From contig CAXXDU010000002.1 in NCBI GenBank assembly GCA_963667535.2, positions 1,178,001 through 1,242,000 of the forward strand: a stretch of 64,000 nucleotides of DNA, given 5' to 3'. Every line of letters begins with the position of its first letter. Position 1 is the first letter of the stretch. The notes under the pieces were generated by a model that saw only the letters and a program-made list of their open reading frames with translations, ran no database searches and had not been told where the DNA came from. A program made the position numbers and the translations under genes. Positions 26,236-34,346 of the stretch are shown here, one piece after another. The DNA comes from UBA5614 sp963667535 (GTDB lineage Bacteria; Cloacimonadota; Cloacimonadia; Cloacimonadales; Cloacimonadaceae).

Positions 26236-29200
26236 ATGAAAGATAGAAGAGAATTGCGCTTCGCTGATTATGATGTTGTACGAATTAGTATAGCCAGTCC
26301 AGAAGCCATACGTAATGAATGGTCTTTTGGTGAGGTTACTAAACCGGACACATTGAATTATCGCACATTGAAACCAGAAAAAGACGGTTTGTTTTGTGAG
26401 CGAATCTTTGGACCCGAGCGAGATTACGAATGCGCTTGCGGTAAGTACAAGAAAAAACGGTTCCAGAACACAGTGTGTGACAGATGTGGCGTTTTAGTAA
26501 CTAGTAGCCGTATCCGCCGTACACGAATGGGTCATATTGACTTAGCTGTTCCAGTTGCTCATATCTGGTTCGTAAAAAGTGCTCCAAGTAAGATTGGAGT
26601 TTTACTTGAACTAACAGTGAAGGACCTGGAACGGGTTCTATATTACGAATCATATATCGTGATCGAACCTGGTGACAGTCCTTATGAACGGATGGAATTG
26701 ATAGATGTTGACGAATTTTATGAAGTTCGTGACAAGCTAGGTGATAACTTTATAGCCAAAATTGGAGCAGAAGCTGTTTGGGAACTTCTTAATCGATTAG
26801 ACTTAGAAGGCGAACAGGAAAAACTAAAAGCTCTTTTAAAGATGGAAGTATCAGCTCTTAGAAAACAAAAGATAATTAATAAGTTAAAAATAGTCGATGC
26901 TTTCCTGCAAAGCGGTAATCGTCCGGAACACATGGTAATGGAAGTACTACCTGTACTACCCCCGACCTTGCGTCCGTTAGTGCCGTTAGAAGGTGGTCGT
27001 TTTGCCACTGCAGATTTCAATGATTTGTACCGACGCGTTATTACACGCAATAACCGTTTACGCCAATTATTGGAAATACGTGCTCCTGAGGTGATTCTTC
27101 GGAACGAAAAGCGTATGTTGCAAGAAGCAGTAGATGCATTAATTGACAACAGCAGAAAAGCTCGTCCGGTACGTGGACGTGGAAATCGTCCACTTAAGAG
27201 TCTCACAGATCAGTTGAAAGGAAAACAAGGTCGATTTCGTCAGAACCTTCTGGGTAAACGTGTTGATTATTCCGGTCGTTCAGTTATTACAGTTGGTCCG
27301 GAATTAAAACTCTGGCAATGTGGATTGCCCAAAGAAATGGCTGTCGAACTCTTTAAACCTTACCTGATAGAACGCTTGCAAAAGCTGGGTGAAGTAGATA
27401 AAGTAAAGAATGCTAAGAAATTAATTGAAAAGAAACAACCTGAAATCTGGAGCATTCTTGAAGAAGTGATAAAGGATTATCCGGTTCTTCTGAATCGTGC
27501 TCCAACACTTCACCGTTTGGGAATCCAGGCTTTTATGCCCGTTTTAACTGAGAATAAGGCAATTCAATTACATCCGATGGTTTGCGTACCATTTAATGCA
27601 GACTTTGACGGTGACCAGATGGGTGTATATGTTCCATTGTCTCAGGAAGCACAAATGGAAGCCAGGGTTTTGATGCTATCCACCAGAAATTTATTACTTC
27701 CTGCCAATGGCCGGCTGGCAATGGCTGCAAACCAGGATATCGTTCTTGGCTGTTACTATCTGACAATGGAAGAAGAAGCAGCTCCAGTTAAACACGATAA
27801 ACTTCGCCATTTTTATGGTACCGATGAAGTGGTTGCTGCATATGAACAGGAAGAGCTAAACTATAATGTAAAAGGTGATGCCGTTCCGGGCAGAAGTCTG
27901 GATTTGCATACCTGGATTAAAGTAAAATTAAAAAATGAATACATAGTAACGACTGTTGGCAGAATCATCTTTAATCAGATTTTACCCAGTCAGATAGGAT
28001 ATCAGAATATCAGCTATGACAAGGGTAAATTAAATGACCTGGCAATGCTTTGCTATGAAGCTGTAGGCCAGTGGGAAACAGCAATAATCCTTGATAATAT
28101 CAAGGAAATGGGTTTCCGCTATGCCACAAAAGCCGGTGTAACGTTTAGTTTTGGTGACATTATCGTTCCTAAGAAGAAGGAACAAATATTGGAAGCTGCT
28201 GAAAAAGAAGTAGCAAAGATATTTGACCTTCAGATGAAAGGTGGTATTACCGAAAACGAACGCTTCTCCCGTGTTGTTGACCAATGGAAGAAAACCTCTG
28301 TTCGTGTAACAGACGTAATGATGGAAGAGCTTTCCAAAGACCGTCGTGGACTCAATTCGATTTATATGATGTATAAATCAGGAGCTCGTGGTAGTAAAGA
28401 CCAGATAAAACAGCTGGGTGGTATGCGCGGTTTGATGGATAAACCTACAAAAAGCTCTGCTACAGGTGGTGGTGATGTTATTGAAACACCAATCAAATCC
28501 AACTTCAAGGAAGGTTTGACGGTTCTTGAATACTTTATCTCAACACATGGAGCCAGAAAAGGTCTCGCTGACACAGCACTTAAAACTGCTGATGCAGGAT
28601 ATCTTACCAGACGTCTGGTTGACGTTGCTCAAAATGCCATTATCACGATGGAAGATTGCGGTGCTTCAAGAGGTGTGAACATGACCTGCCTGAAAGAAGG
28701 TAATGAAATAGTTCAGACTCTTGCAGAAAGAATTCAAGGCAGAACAGCCGCTGAAGATATCATAGATCCTGTAACAGAGAAGATAATTGTCCAAACAGGT
28801 GAAGAAATTACTAATAAAATGGCCCGGACAATACAAAACCATGGAATCATTTCCGTTAAAGTGCGTTCAGTATTAACTTGTGAAGCTGACCGTGGTATCT
28901 GTGGTGCTTGTTATGGTAGAAATCTAGCAACTCAAAAAGCAGTAATTATCGGAGACCCGGTTGGAATTATTGCAGCTCAGAGTATTGGTGAACCAGGAAC
29001 ACAGCTTACACTGCGTACTTTCCATATCGGTGGAGCATCCAGTACAACTACTGAACTTGCTGAAGTAGCTTCAAATTATGACGGAATTGTTAAATTCGAA
29101 AGAATGAACTATGTTATCACACGAGAGCATCAGTTCATTTCTGTCAGTCACCTTGGTAAGATTAACATCATGGATGAGAAAGACCCCGAGAAGATTCTGG

Positions 29201-30708
29201 AAGAGTATAAAGTTGAATATGCTGCTACTATACACGTTAAAGATGGGCAAAAAGTAGCCAAAGATACTGCATTGCTTAGTTGGGATCAGTACAATAATCC
29301 ATTGATATCCACTGCAAAAGGTGTTCTGCATTTTGAGAATTTCCTGAAAGACCTTACATATAAAGAAGAGTATAACGATATTACATACACACGTGATATC
29401 ACAATTATCGAATCAAAGGAAAGAAAAGTCCAGCCTCAGTTTAAAATAGTCGGCGATGAGGGAGCTATAACACAGGTTCCGTTACAAACAGGACTTATAG
29501 TCCGTGTGGAAGACGGCAGCTATGTTTACCCTGGAGATGTTTTGGGGCAAACTTCCAGAACCACTATCAAACAGAGAGATATAACCGGTGGTCTGCCACG
29601 TGTTCAGGATTTATTCGAAGCACGTGTGCCCAAAGACAAAGCTAAGATATCTGAAATTGACGGTTTGGTAACAATCGGTGGTCTGAAAAAGACCGGACGT
29701 GATATATATGTTACTCCGACGAATGGCTTGTATTCACCATGCGAAGGTAAAGCATTGATTGAAGTTCGTGATGATCAGACTTACGTGATTGTGCTTCCTG
29801 ATAGTGCTATTTTTGCAGATAGAGACGGAAAAGTAAGCATTACTGAAGAGAAAAAGAAACGGATTGTCACGATATCAAAGAAGAATACTAAATCTTCTGA
29901 ATTCGAGATACCTAAGAAATATGAGATCATTGTTAGTGAAGGCGACTCAGTTAAAAACGGAAATCCACTTTGTGGTTTAGTTTATGCTGTTCCCAGAGAT
30001 CAGGAGAATATTCTGGTTTCCGGTGACCCGATAAAAGAAGGGCAACCTTTGGCTGGGCGTAAATATGCTATTCCTTCCGGTAAGAGAATCATCGTGCATC
30101 AGGGTGACTGGGTAGAAAGTGGTGACGCTTTATCAGATGGTCCTTTTGATCCGCATGATATGCTGGTCAAAGGTATCATTGAAGCTCAGATGCTTATTCT
30201 GAACGAAGTTCAGGAAATATACCGCAAACAGGGTGTGAAGATAGACGATAAACATGTGAGTGTAATTATACGCCAGATGTTTAAGAAAGTGCGCATCATG
30301 GACCCGGGACAAACCAGTTTCCTTGAAGGTGATATCATTGATAAGATTCTGGTGGAAAAAGAGAACCATTTTGCTCAGCAGAATGATTTAGACCCGGCTC
30401 AGTTCGAGCAGTTACTCCTTGGTATTACCAAAACTTCACTGCTCACCGAGAGTTGGCTGTCGTCCGCATCCTTCCAGGAAACCACAAAGGTGCTTACCAA
30501 AGCTTCTATTGAAGGACGTATAGACCGTCTGGAAGGTTTGAAAGAAAGCATCATTCTGGGTCATAGAATTCCTGTCGGCACTGGCTCAAAGATCTACACC
30601 AGCAGAGTTAAGCAGGCAATATCCGAAGGCAAGACAGTTGCTGATATAATTCAGGAGATTGCACATCCTGCTGAAAAAGAAGAGTCAGAAAACGTATATG
30701 ATTTTTAA
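26236..30708 (+). CDS. rpoC: DNA-directed RNA polymerase subunit beta'
   Basis: The 1490-residue length is typical. The N-terminal zinc finger has CACGKYKK and VCDRCGV. The catalytic Mg loop near residue 455 reads FNADFDGDQMGVYVPLS with all three Asp; the usual 'MAVHVPLS' context is altered to MGVYVPLS. The bridge helix/trigger loop region includes GARGSKDQIKQLGGMRGLM and FISTHGARKGLADTALKTADAGYLTRRLVD. The second zinc site is CEADRGICGACYGRNL. The long C-terminal half carries SBHM-type insertions. It forms the RNA polymerase active site. rpsL follows after 35 nt without a terminator. Confidence 0.98.
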   Translation: MKDRRELRFADYDVVRISIASPEAIRNEWSFGEVTKPDTLNYRTLKPEKDGLFCERIFGPERDYECACGKYKKKRFQNTVCDRCGVLVTSSRIRRTRMGHIDLAVPVAHIWFVKSAPSKIGVLLELTVKDLERVLYYESYIVIEPGDSPYERMELIDVDEFYEVRDKLGDNFIAKIGAEAVWELLNRLDLEGEQEKLKALLKMEVSALRKQKIINKLKIVDAFLQSGNRPEHMVMEVLPVLPPTLRPLVPLEGGRFATADFNDLYRRVITRNNRLRQLLEIRAPEVILRNEKRMLQEAVDALIDNSRKARPVRGRGNRPLKSLTDQLKGKQGRFRQNLLGKRVDYSGRSVITVGPELKLWQCGLPKEMAVELFKPYLIERLQKLGEVDKVKNAKKLIEKKQPEIWSILEEVIKDYPVLLNRAPTLHRLGIQAFMPVLTENKAIQLHPMVCVPFNADFDGDQMGVYVPLSQEAQMEARVLMLSTRNLLLPANGRLAMAANQDIVLGCYYLTMEEEAAPVKHDKLRHFYGTDEVVAAYEQEELNYNVKGDAVPGRSLDLHTWIKVKLKNEYIVTTVGRIIFNQILPSQIGYQNISYDKGKLNDLAMLCYEAVGQWETAIILDNIKEMGFRYATKAGVTFSFGDIIVPKKKEQILEAAEKEVAKIFDLQMKGGITENERFSRVVDQWKKTSVRVTDVMMEELSKDRRGLNSIYMMYKSGARGSKDQIKQLGGMRGLMDKPTKSSATGGGDVIETPIKSNFKEGLTVLEYFISTHGARKGLADTALKTADAGYLTRRLVDVAQNAIITMEDCGASRGVNMTCLKEGNEIVQTLAERIQGRTAAEDIIDPVTEKIIVQTGEEITNKMARTIQNHGIISVKVRSVLTCEADRGICGACYGRNLATQKAVIIGDPVGIIAAQSIGEPGTQLTLRTFHIGGASSTTTELAEVASNYDGIVKFERMNYVITREHQFISVSHLGKINIMDEKDPEKILEEYKVEYAATIHVKDGQKVAKDTALLSWDQYNNPLISTAKGVLHFENFLKDLTYKEEYNDITYTRDITIIESKERKVQPQFKIVGDEGAITQVPLQTGLIVRVEDGSYVYPGDVLGQTSRTTIKQRDITGGLPRVQDLFEARVPKDKAKISEIDGLVTIGGLKKTGRDIYVTPTNGLYSPCEGKALIEVRDDQTYVIVLPDSAIFADRDGKVSITEEKKKRIVTISKKNTKSSEFEIPKKYEIIVSEGDSVKNGNPLCGLVYAVPRDQENILVSGDPIKEGQPLAGRKYAIPSGKRIIVHQGDWVESGDALSDGPFDPHDMLVKGIIEAQMLILNEVQEIYRKQGVKIDDKHVSVIIRQMFKKVRIMDPGQTSFLEGDIIDKILVEKENHFAQQNDLDPAQFEQLLLGITKTSLLTESWLSSASFQETTKVLTKASIEGRIDRLEGLKESIILGHRIPVGTGSKIYTSRVKQAISEGKTVADIIQEIAHPAEKEESENVYDF

Positions 30709-30743
30709 GATAAACTACTCAAAAAAAGAGAGGTAAGAAAGAA

Positions 30744-31124
30744 GTGCCAACCATCAATCAACTAATTCGCAAAGGCAGAACTGAGATTATCAAAAAGAAA
30801 AAGACCAGGGCGCTAATGGGATGTCCGCAAAGGCGCGGAGTATGTACTCGTGTTTACACGACAACGCCCAAAAAACCTAACTCAGCTTTGCGTAAAGTCG
30901 CACGTGTCCGTTTAGTAAACGGATTTGAAGTAACAGCATATATTCCTGGAGAAGGTCACAATTTGCAGGAGCATTCAATAGTATTGGTACGTGGCGGTCG
31001 TGTAAAAGACTTGCCCGGTGTTCGTTATCACATCGTTCGTGGTGCATTGGATTCAGCCGGCGTTGATAAGAGAGTAAACTCTCGTTCCAAGTACGGTACA
31101 AAGCGTCCAAAAGCCAAGAAGTAG
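30744..31124 (+). CDS. rpsL: 30S ribosomal protein S12
   Basis: The 126-residue protein starts at GTG 30744. It carries PTINQLIRKGRTEIIKKKKTRAL, the decoding-centre loop TTPKKPNSALRKVARVRL with the Lys whose change gives streptomycin resistance unaltered, and VRGGRVKDLPGVRYHIVRGALDSAGV. It lies between rpoC and rpsG, as in the str operon. Confidence 0.98.
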   Translation: MPTINQLIRKGRTEIIKKKKTRALMGCPQRRGVCTRVYTTTPKKPNSALRKVARVRLVNGFEVTAYIPGEGHNLQEHSIVLVRGGRVKDLPGVRYHIVRGALDSAGVDKRVNSRSKYGTKRPKAKK

Positions 31125-31133
31125 AGGTGTAGT

Positions 31134-31604
31134 ATGCCAAGAAAAAGAAGAGCTGTTGTCAGAGTCGTACTACCTGACCCGAAATATCATGACATTATCG
31201 TCACCAAATTCATGAATTGCGTTATGAAACGCGGTAAGAAGTCCATTGCTGAAAAGATAGTATATGGAGCTTTTGAGATTATTGCTGAAAGAACTAAAGC
31301 AGACCCGCTTGAAGTCTTTAAGACTGCTCTTGAAAACGTTCGCCCTCTGGTTAAAGTTATGTCCCGCCGCGTTGGTGGTTCAAACTACCAGATTCCTACT
31401 GAAGTGAACGAGAAAAATGGCAGAGCCATTGCATTCCGCTGGATTATCAGTTATGCACGTAACCGTTCTGAGAAGACTATGCGTGATAAACTTGCCGGCG
31501 AGCTTATGGCTGCTTACAAGAAAGAAGGCAATAGCATCAAGAAACGTGAAGATACCCACAAGATGGCTGAAGCTAATAAAGCTTTCGCTCATCTCAGATG
31601 GTAG
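31134..31604 (+). CDS. rpsG: 30S ribosomal protein S7
   Basis: The 156-residue protein carries RRAVVRVVLPDPKYHDIIVTKFMN, MKRGKKSIAEKIVYGAFEII, NVRPLVKVMSRRVGGSNYQIPTEV and the C-terminal KREDTHKMAEANKAFAHLRW. It nucleates 30S head assembly and contacts tRNA in the E site. It starts 9 nt after rpsL. The usual next gene, fusA, is absent: a terminator follows within 45 nt. Confidence 0.98.
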   Translation: MPRKRRAVVRVVLPDPKYHDIIVTKFMNCVMKRGKKSIAEKIVYGAFEIIAERTKADPLEVFKTALENVRPLVKVMSRRVGGSNYQIPTEVNEKNGRAIAFRWIISYARNRSEKTMRDKLAGELMAAYKKEGNSIKKREDTHKMAEANKAFAHLRW

Positions 31605-31648
31605 TCATATAATTCCGGTTATTTGACTGGAGTTAAACTATATTTATT

Positions 31649-31677
31649 GAAACCCGCAGTAATGCGGGTTTCTTTTT
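31649..31677 (+). terminator. Rho-independent terminator of the rpo/str block
   Basis: A perfect 10-bp stem, GAAACCCGCA (31649-31658) with TGCGGGTTTC (31663-31672), has a GTAA tetraloop and is followed by five T. Confidence 0.92.
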
Positions 31678-31890
31678 GTTTTCAAGTTTAATGCTTACCT
31701 GTTTGCCAGTATTTTCTTTTCAGTTAAATCATATATTTTGTTCTTCTCTCTTGCATCTCTATAATATCAACAAGGATACAAGAAAGGAATTGCAACCCTT
31801 CCATTGTTCATGCACCCTCTTTCTCAATATGGAATAAACAACTAATCCAGGAAAGAACCTCATGGGATCCTCTTGGGCTAAGCCCAGGAA

Positions 31891-31912
31891 GTTCTCAACA
31901 GGTTCTCAACAA
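31891..31912. repeat. 11-bp tandem repeat (GTTCTCAACAG/A)
   Basis: Two copies differ at the last base, and a third degenerate copy (GTTCCATCTTT) follows in phase. It sits next to the imperfect GGGCT-AAGCCC palindrome. Confidence 0.6.
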
Positions 31913-32110
31913 GTTCCATCTTTGAACTCATATATCGAATGAGGAGAAATGGAGAAGTAAGGGATCACTTAATCACTTTATTACCCTAAAGTTGTTATTC
32001 CAGATGTAGTCAGGAATCCATATCATTGTACATTATTCATTGGTAAGGTTCTCAATTTCTTATATTCTCTTTTCATTGATTAAATGATCTTATAGATATA
32101 GTACATATAT

Positions 32111-32152
32111 ATAAGGGGTATATAAGGACTAACCCCTTATAAACCCCTTATA
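32111..32152. repeat. Inverted repeat plus 11-bp tandem repeat
   Basis: ATAAGGGGT (32111-32119) pairs with ACCCCTTAT (32132-32140). The right arm belongs to a perfect 11-bp duplication, AACCCCTTATA at 32131-32141 and 32142-32152. Confidence 0.65.
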
Positions 32153-32293
32153 TCTTCCTTAAATATTCATCGGATTGCTAATGGAACAAGAGGGGGATTA
32201 TACAAGGATGTAACCTAAACTTTAGTTTGGATGAAGCCATTCAAAAGAATAGTCATAAAAAGGGGAGATGCTTCTTATAGCAACAGATTGTTC

Positions 32294-32321
32294 TTGACAT
32301 TTTATAGTGCTATCCTATATT
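32294..32321 (+). promoter_or_regulatory. Candidate promoter of the AAA+ ATPase gene
   Basis: TTGACA (32294-32299) and TATATT (32316-32321) are separated by 16 nt, 30 nt before the start codon. Confidence 0.6.
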
Positions 32322-32351
32322 AAAAAAAATAAATATATGTAGAGTACAACA

Positions 32352-33965
32352 ATGGACGTTAATATAGTTATACACTTTGGTAAACCCTCATCACCTGAAT
32401 ATGAGAAAGCAATTGAATATGCCAAAAGTTTTGACAAATTTGTACCAATTGGACCTGGCGCAGAATTGAACAGAATTAAAACCAGTAATTATGAAATCGT
32501 AAACAAATACTATCTCTTCCAAAATCTATTAGCTATTATTGGAACCTGGGAAACTGCAAAAGTGACATTTAGGGATATAGAGATTGATCTTACGAGCTTT
32601 AACCAGAAGATCAAAATCATAGCAGACTGCTATCAGGAATATATAAGAGCAAAGAACAAATCCGCATACTGTGATGATAACAGTTTAAATTGCTGGGGTT
32701 GTAAACAGATAACAGGAATAACGTTACATCATGCTGCTGCACCATTTAAAGAGGATTTGAAATATTGGTACCAATTTGGTGCATATACCAATAAAACGAC
32801 CTGGCGTATAAATAAAGAGGAGCTTACGCAGGCTTTAATAGATATTGTTGAACAGAAAGACATTGATTTTTGTCCTATACTCCAGTATGCTGTGTTCAGA
32901 AGAATTGTTGCTGCTTTACCATCGTTTATAGATTTATCCGATAACAAGAACTGGGGCCATACCTATGCAGAAGAAGCCGGAACCGACGCTAAGAAATGGC
33001 AGGAAGTTAATATTTGTCACAAATCATCTTTGTCATCCCAGGATTTAGCAGATGAAGCGCATGATAAGCTCAATTCTCATAGTAAAGGTACCCATGATAA
33101 GGTTTCTAAAAACAAATATCTGAGATTTATTCCTGAAACCAGCTTCGAAGATATTGGAGGTATTGAAGATATCATCCAGAATATCAGAGAGGTGATAGAA
33201 CTTCCTCTCAAAAAGCCTGAACTATTTAATTATCTGGGCATAAAACCGTTTAGAGGCATATTGTTATGGGGAGAGCCAGGAAATGGTAAAACTCTTATTG
33301 CCAAGGCGATAGCTCATGAAGCAAATGCACATTTTATCCCTGTAGCAGGACCAGACATCTTGAATAGGGGCTTTGGTGAATCTGAGAAGAACTTAAGGGA
33401 TATCTTTGATGAAGCAAGTGCATTGCAACCTACTGTAATCTTTATTGACGAGATAGACTCCATTGCCCAGGCAAGGTTAGCCGGAGAAACTGCCAAATGG
33501 TATTCCACAGTTGTTAATCAACTTCTGTCATTAATGGATGGAATAAGAGAATTCGGCAATGTTACATTATTGGCATCAACCAACAGACCTGATTTGCTGG
33601 ACCCTGCTCTATTAAGGCCTGGGCGGTTTGATTATAAGCTTGAAGTCAGAAGACCCAGCCTGCATGGCTGTAAGAAAATCCTCGAAATAGTGACCAGGGG
33701 AATGCCCATGGCTGATGATGTGGATTTGTTCTCATTTTCAGAAGCAATTATTGGATTTTCCGCTGCTGAGATTGCTTTTATTGCCAAAGAAGCTGCAATG
33801 ATAGCAATTAGAAGAACAATAGATATAAAATCTATCATAAGGGGAGATTATGTAAGCAATGATTTCTCCGGCATTAGCATTAAACGTACTGATTTCTTCG
33901 GTGCCATTGTTACCTTGAAAAAGAACCTCAAATACTCCAATAAAACATATTCCCTGAAGGGATGA
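32352..33965 (+). CDS. AAA+ ATPase (Cdc48/FtsH-type module) with novel N-terminal half
   Basis: This 537-residue protein has one classical AAA module in its C-terminal half. The entry motif is SFEDIGGIEDIIQNIREVIELPL. Walker A is GEPGNGKT near residue 307, with Glu instead of the usual Pro. Walker B is VIFIDEIDSIAQ near 362, and the second region of homology with Arg fingers is LLASTNRPDLLDPALLRPGRFD near 410. A helical lid follows. The first ~255 residues match nothing I recognise; they contain C107, C114, C117 and H126/H127 (NCWGCKQITGITLHH), a possible zinc site. The gene is flanked by its own promoter and terminator, so it is monocistronic. It likely remodels or unfolds a protein substrate chosen by the N-domain; that target is unknown. 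Confidence 0.85.
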   Translation: MDVNIVIHFGKPSSPEYEKAIEYAKSFDKFVPIGPGAELNRIKTSNYEIVNKYYLFQNLLAIIGTWETAKVTFRDIEIDLTSFNQKIKIIADCYQEYIRAKNKSAYCDDNSLNCWGCKQITGITLHHAAAPFKEDLKYWYQFGAYTNKTTWRINKEELTQALIDIVEQKDIDFCPILQYAVFRRIVAALPSFIDLSDNKNWGHTYAEEAGTDAKKWQEVNICHKSSLSSQDLADEAHDKLNSHSKGTHDKVSKNKYLRFIPETSFEDIGGIEDIIQNIREVIELPLKKPELFNYLGIKPFRGILLWGEPGNGKTLIAKAIAHEANAHFIPVAGPDILNRGFGESEKNLRDIFDEASALQPTVIFIDEIDSIAQARLAGETAKWYSTVVNQLLSLMDGIREFGNVTLLASTNRPDLLDPALLRPGRFDYKLEVRRPSLHGCKKILEIVTRGMPMADDVDLFSFSEAIIGFSAAEIAFIAKEAAMIAIRRTIDIKSIIRGDYVSNDFSGISIKRTDFFGAIVTLKKNLKYSNKTYSLKG

Positions 33966-34013
33966 TTTAAGGCCACTCAAACAATCAACAGGATAAGTCT
34001 TGCATGACAATAT

Positions 34014-34045
34014 AAGGCAGAGGATTTGTTCCTCTGCCTTTCTTT
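34014..34045 (+). terminator. Rho-independent terminator of the AAA+ ATPase gene
   Basis: A perfect 11-bp stem, AAGGCAGAGGA (34014-34024) with TCCTCTGCCTT (34030-34040), has a 5-nt loop and is followed by TCTTTT. Confidence 0.9.
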
Positions 34046-34061
34046 TAACCTCTCTAAAGCA

Positions 34062-34142
34062 TTAATCACACTACGCTACAATTACGCTATCAATAAGGAG
34101 TGAATACGTTGTTACTCCGTATTGATAGCGTAATGCGATTAA
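34062..34142. repeat. Composite stem-loop between two terminators
   Basis: A perfect 15-bp pair, ATTACGCTATCAATA (34081-34095) with its complement (34120-34134), encloses a second small stem (GGAGT/ACTCC). It is itself enclosed by TTAATC (34062-34067) / GATTAA (34137-34142). No U-tract follows. It does not overlap either neighbouring terminator. Confidence 0.6.
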
Positions 34143-34250
34143 CGTTGATATATGTCAGGAACATAATGAGTAGAAAAGGACATTGAGGAGACTAGCCCAT
34201 TTAAGTATACAGAGGAAGAGGATGTTAATAGGATAATCAGTATTGTGGTT

Positions 34251-34280
34251 AAAAAAAACCCCTGCAAAAAGCAGGGGTTT
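34251..34280 (-). terminator. Rho-independent terminator of the 1602-residue adhesin gene
   Basis: AAACCCCTGC (34256-34265) pairs perfectly with GCAGGGGTTT (34271-34280) around AAAAA. On the minus strand it runs into eight U (34258 down to 34251). Confidence 0.92.
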
Positions 34281-34346
34281 AATTTAGCTTTTCATCTATC
34301 CGTTTTGGCTGAGATACAGCATTTACGGACAGGTTTGATTAATACA

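Larger units (their letters stand above)
31605..32351. other. 747-nt intergenic region with 11-bp-period repeats
   Basis: No gene is visible. After the rpsG terminator it holds an imperfect palindrome around TTGGGCTAAGCCCA (31874-31887), two 11-bp direct repeats GTTCTCAACAG/A (31891-31912), an inverted repeat ATAAGGGGT/ACCCCTTAT (32111-32119 with 32132-32140), two exact 11-bp repeats AACCCCTTATA (32131-32152), and a promoter for the AAA ATPase. Confidence 0.6.
33966..34346. other. 381-nt convergent intergenic region
   Basis: It contains the terminator of the ATPase gene, a composite stem-loop (34062-34142), and the terminator of the 1602-residue adhesin gene. No gene is seen. Confidence 0.7.

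Noticed and set aside
26718..27206. 162-codon frame opposite rpoC
   Set aside because: Antisense to strongly conserved RNA polymerase sequence; Ser/Arg-rich composition typical of shadows.
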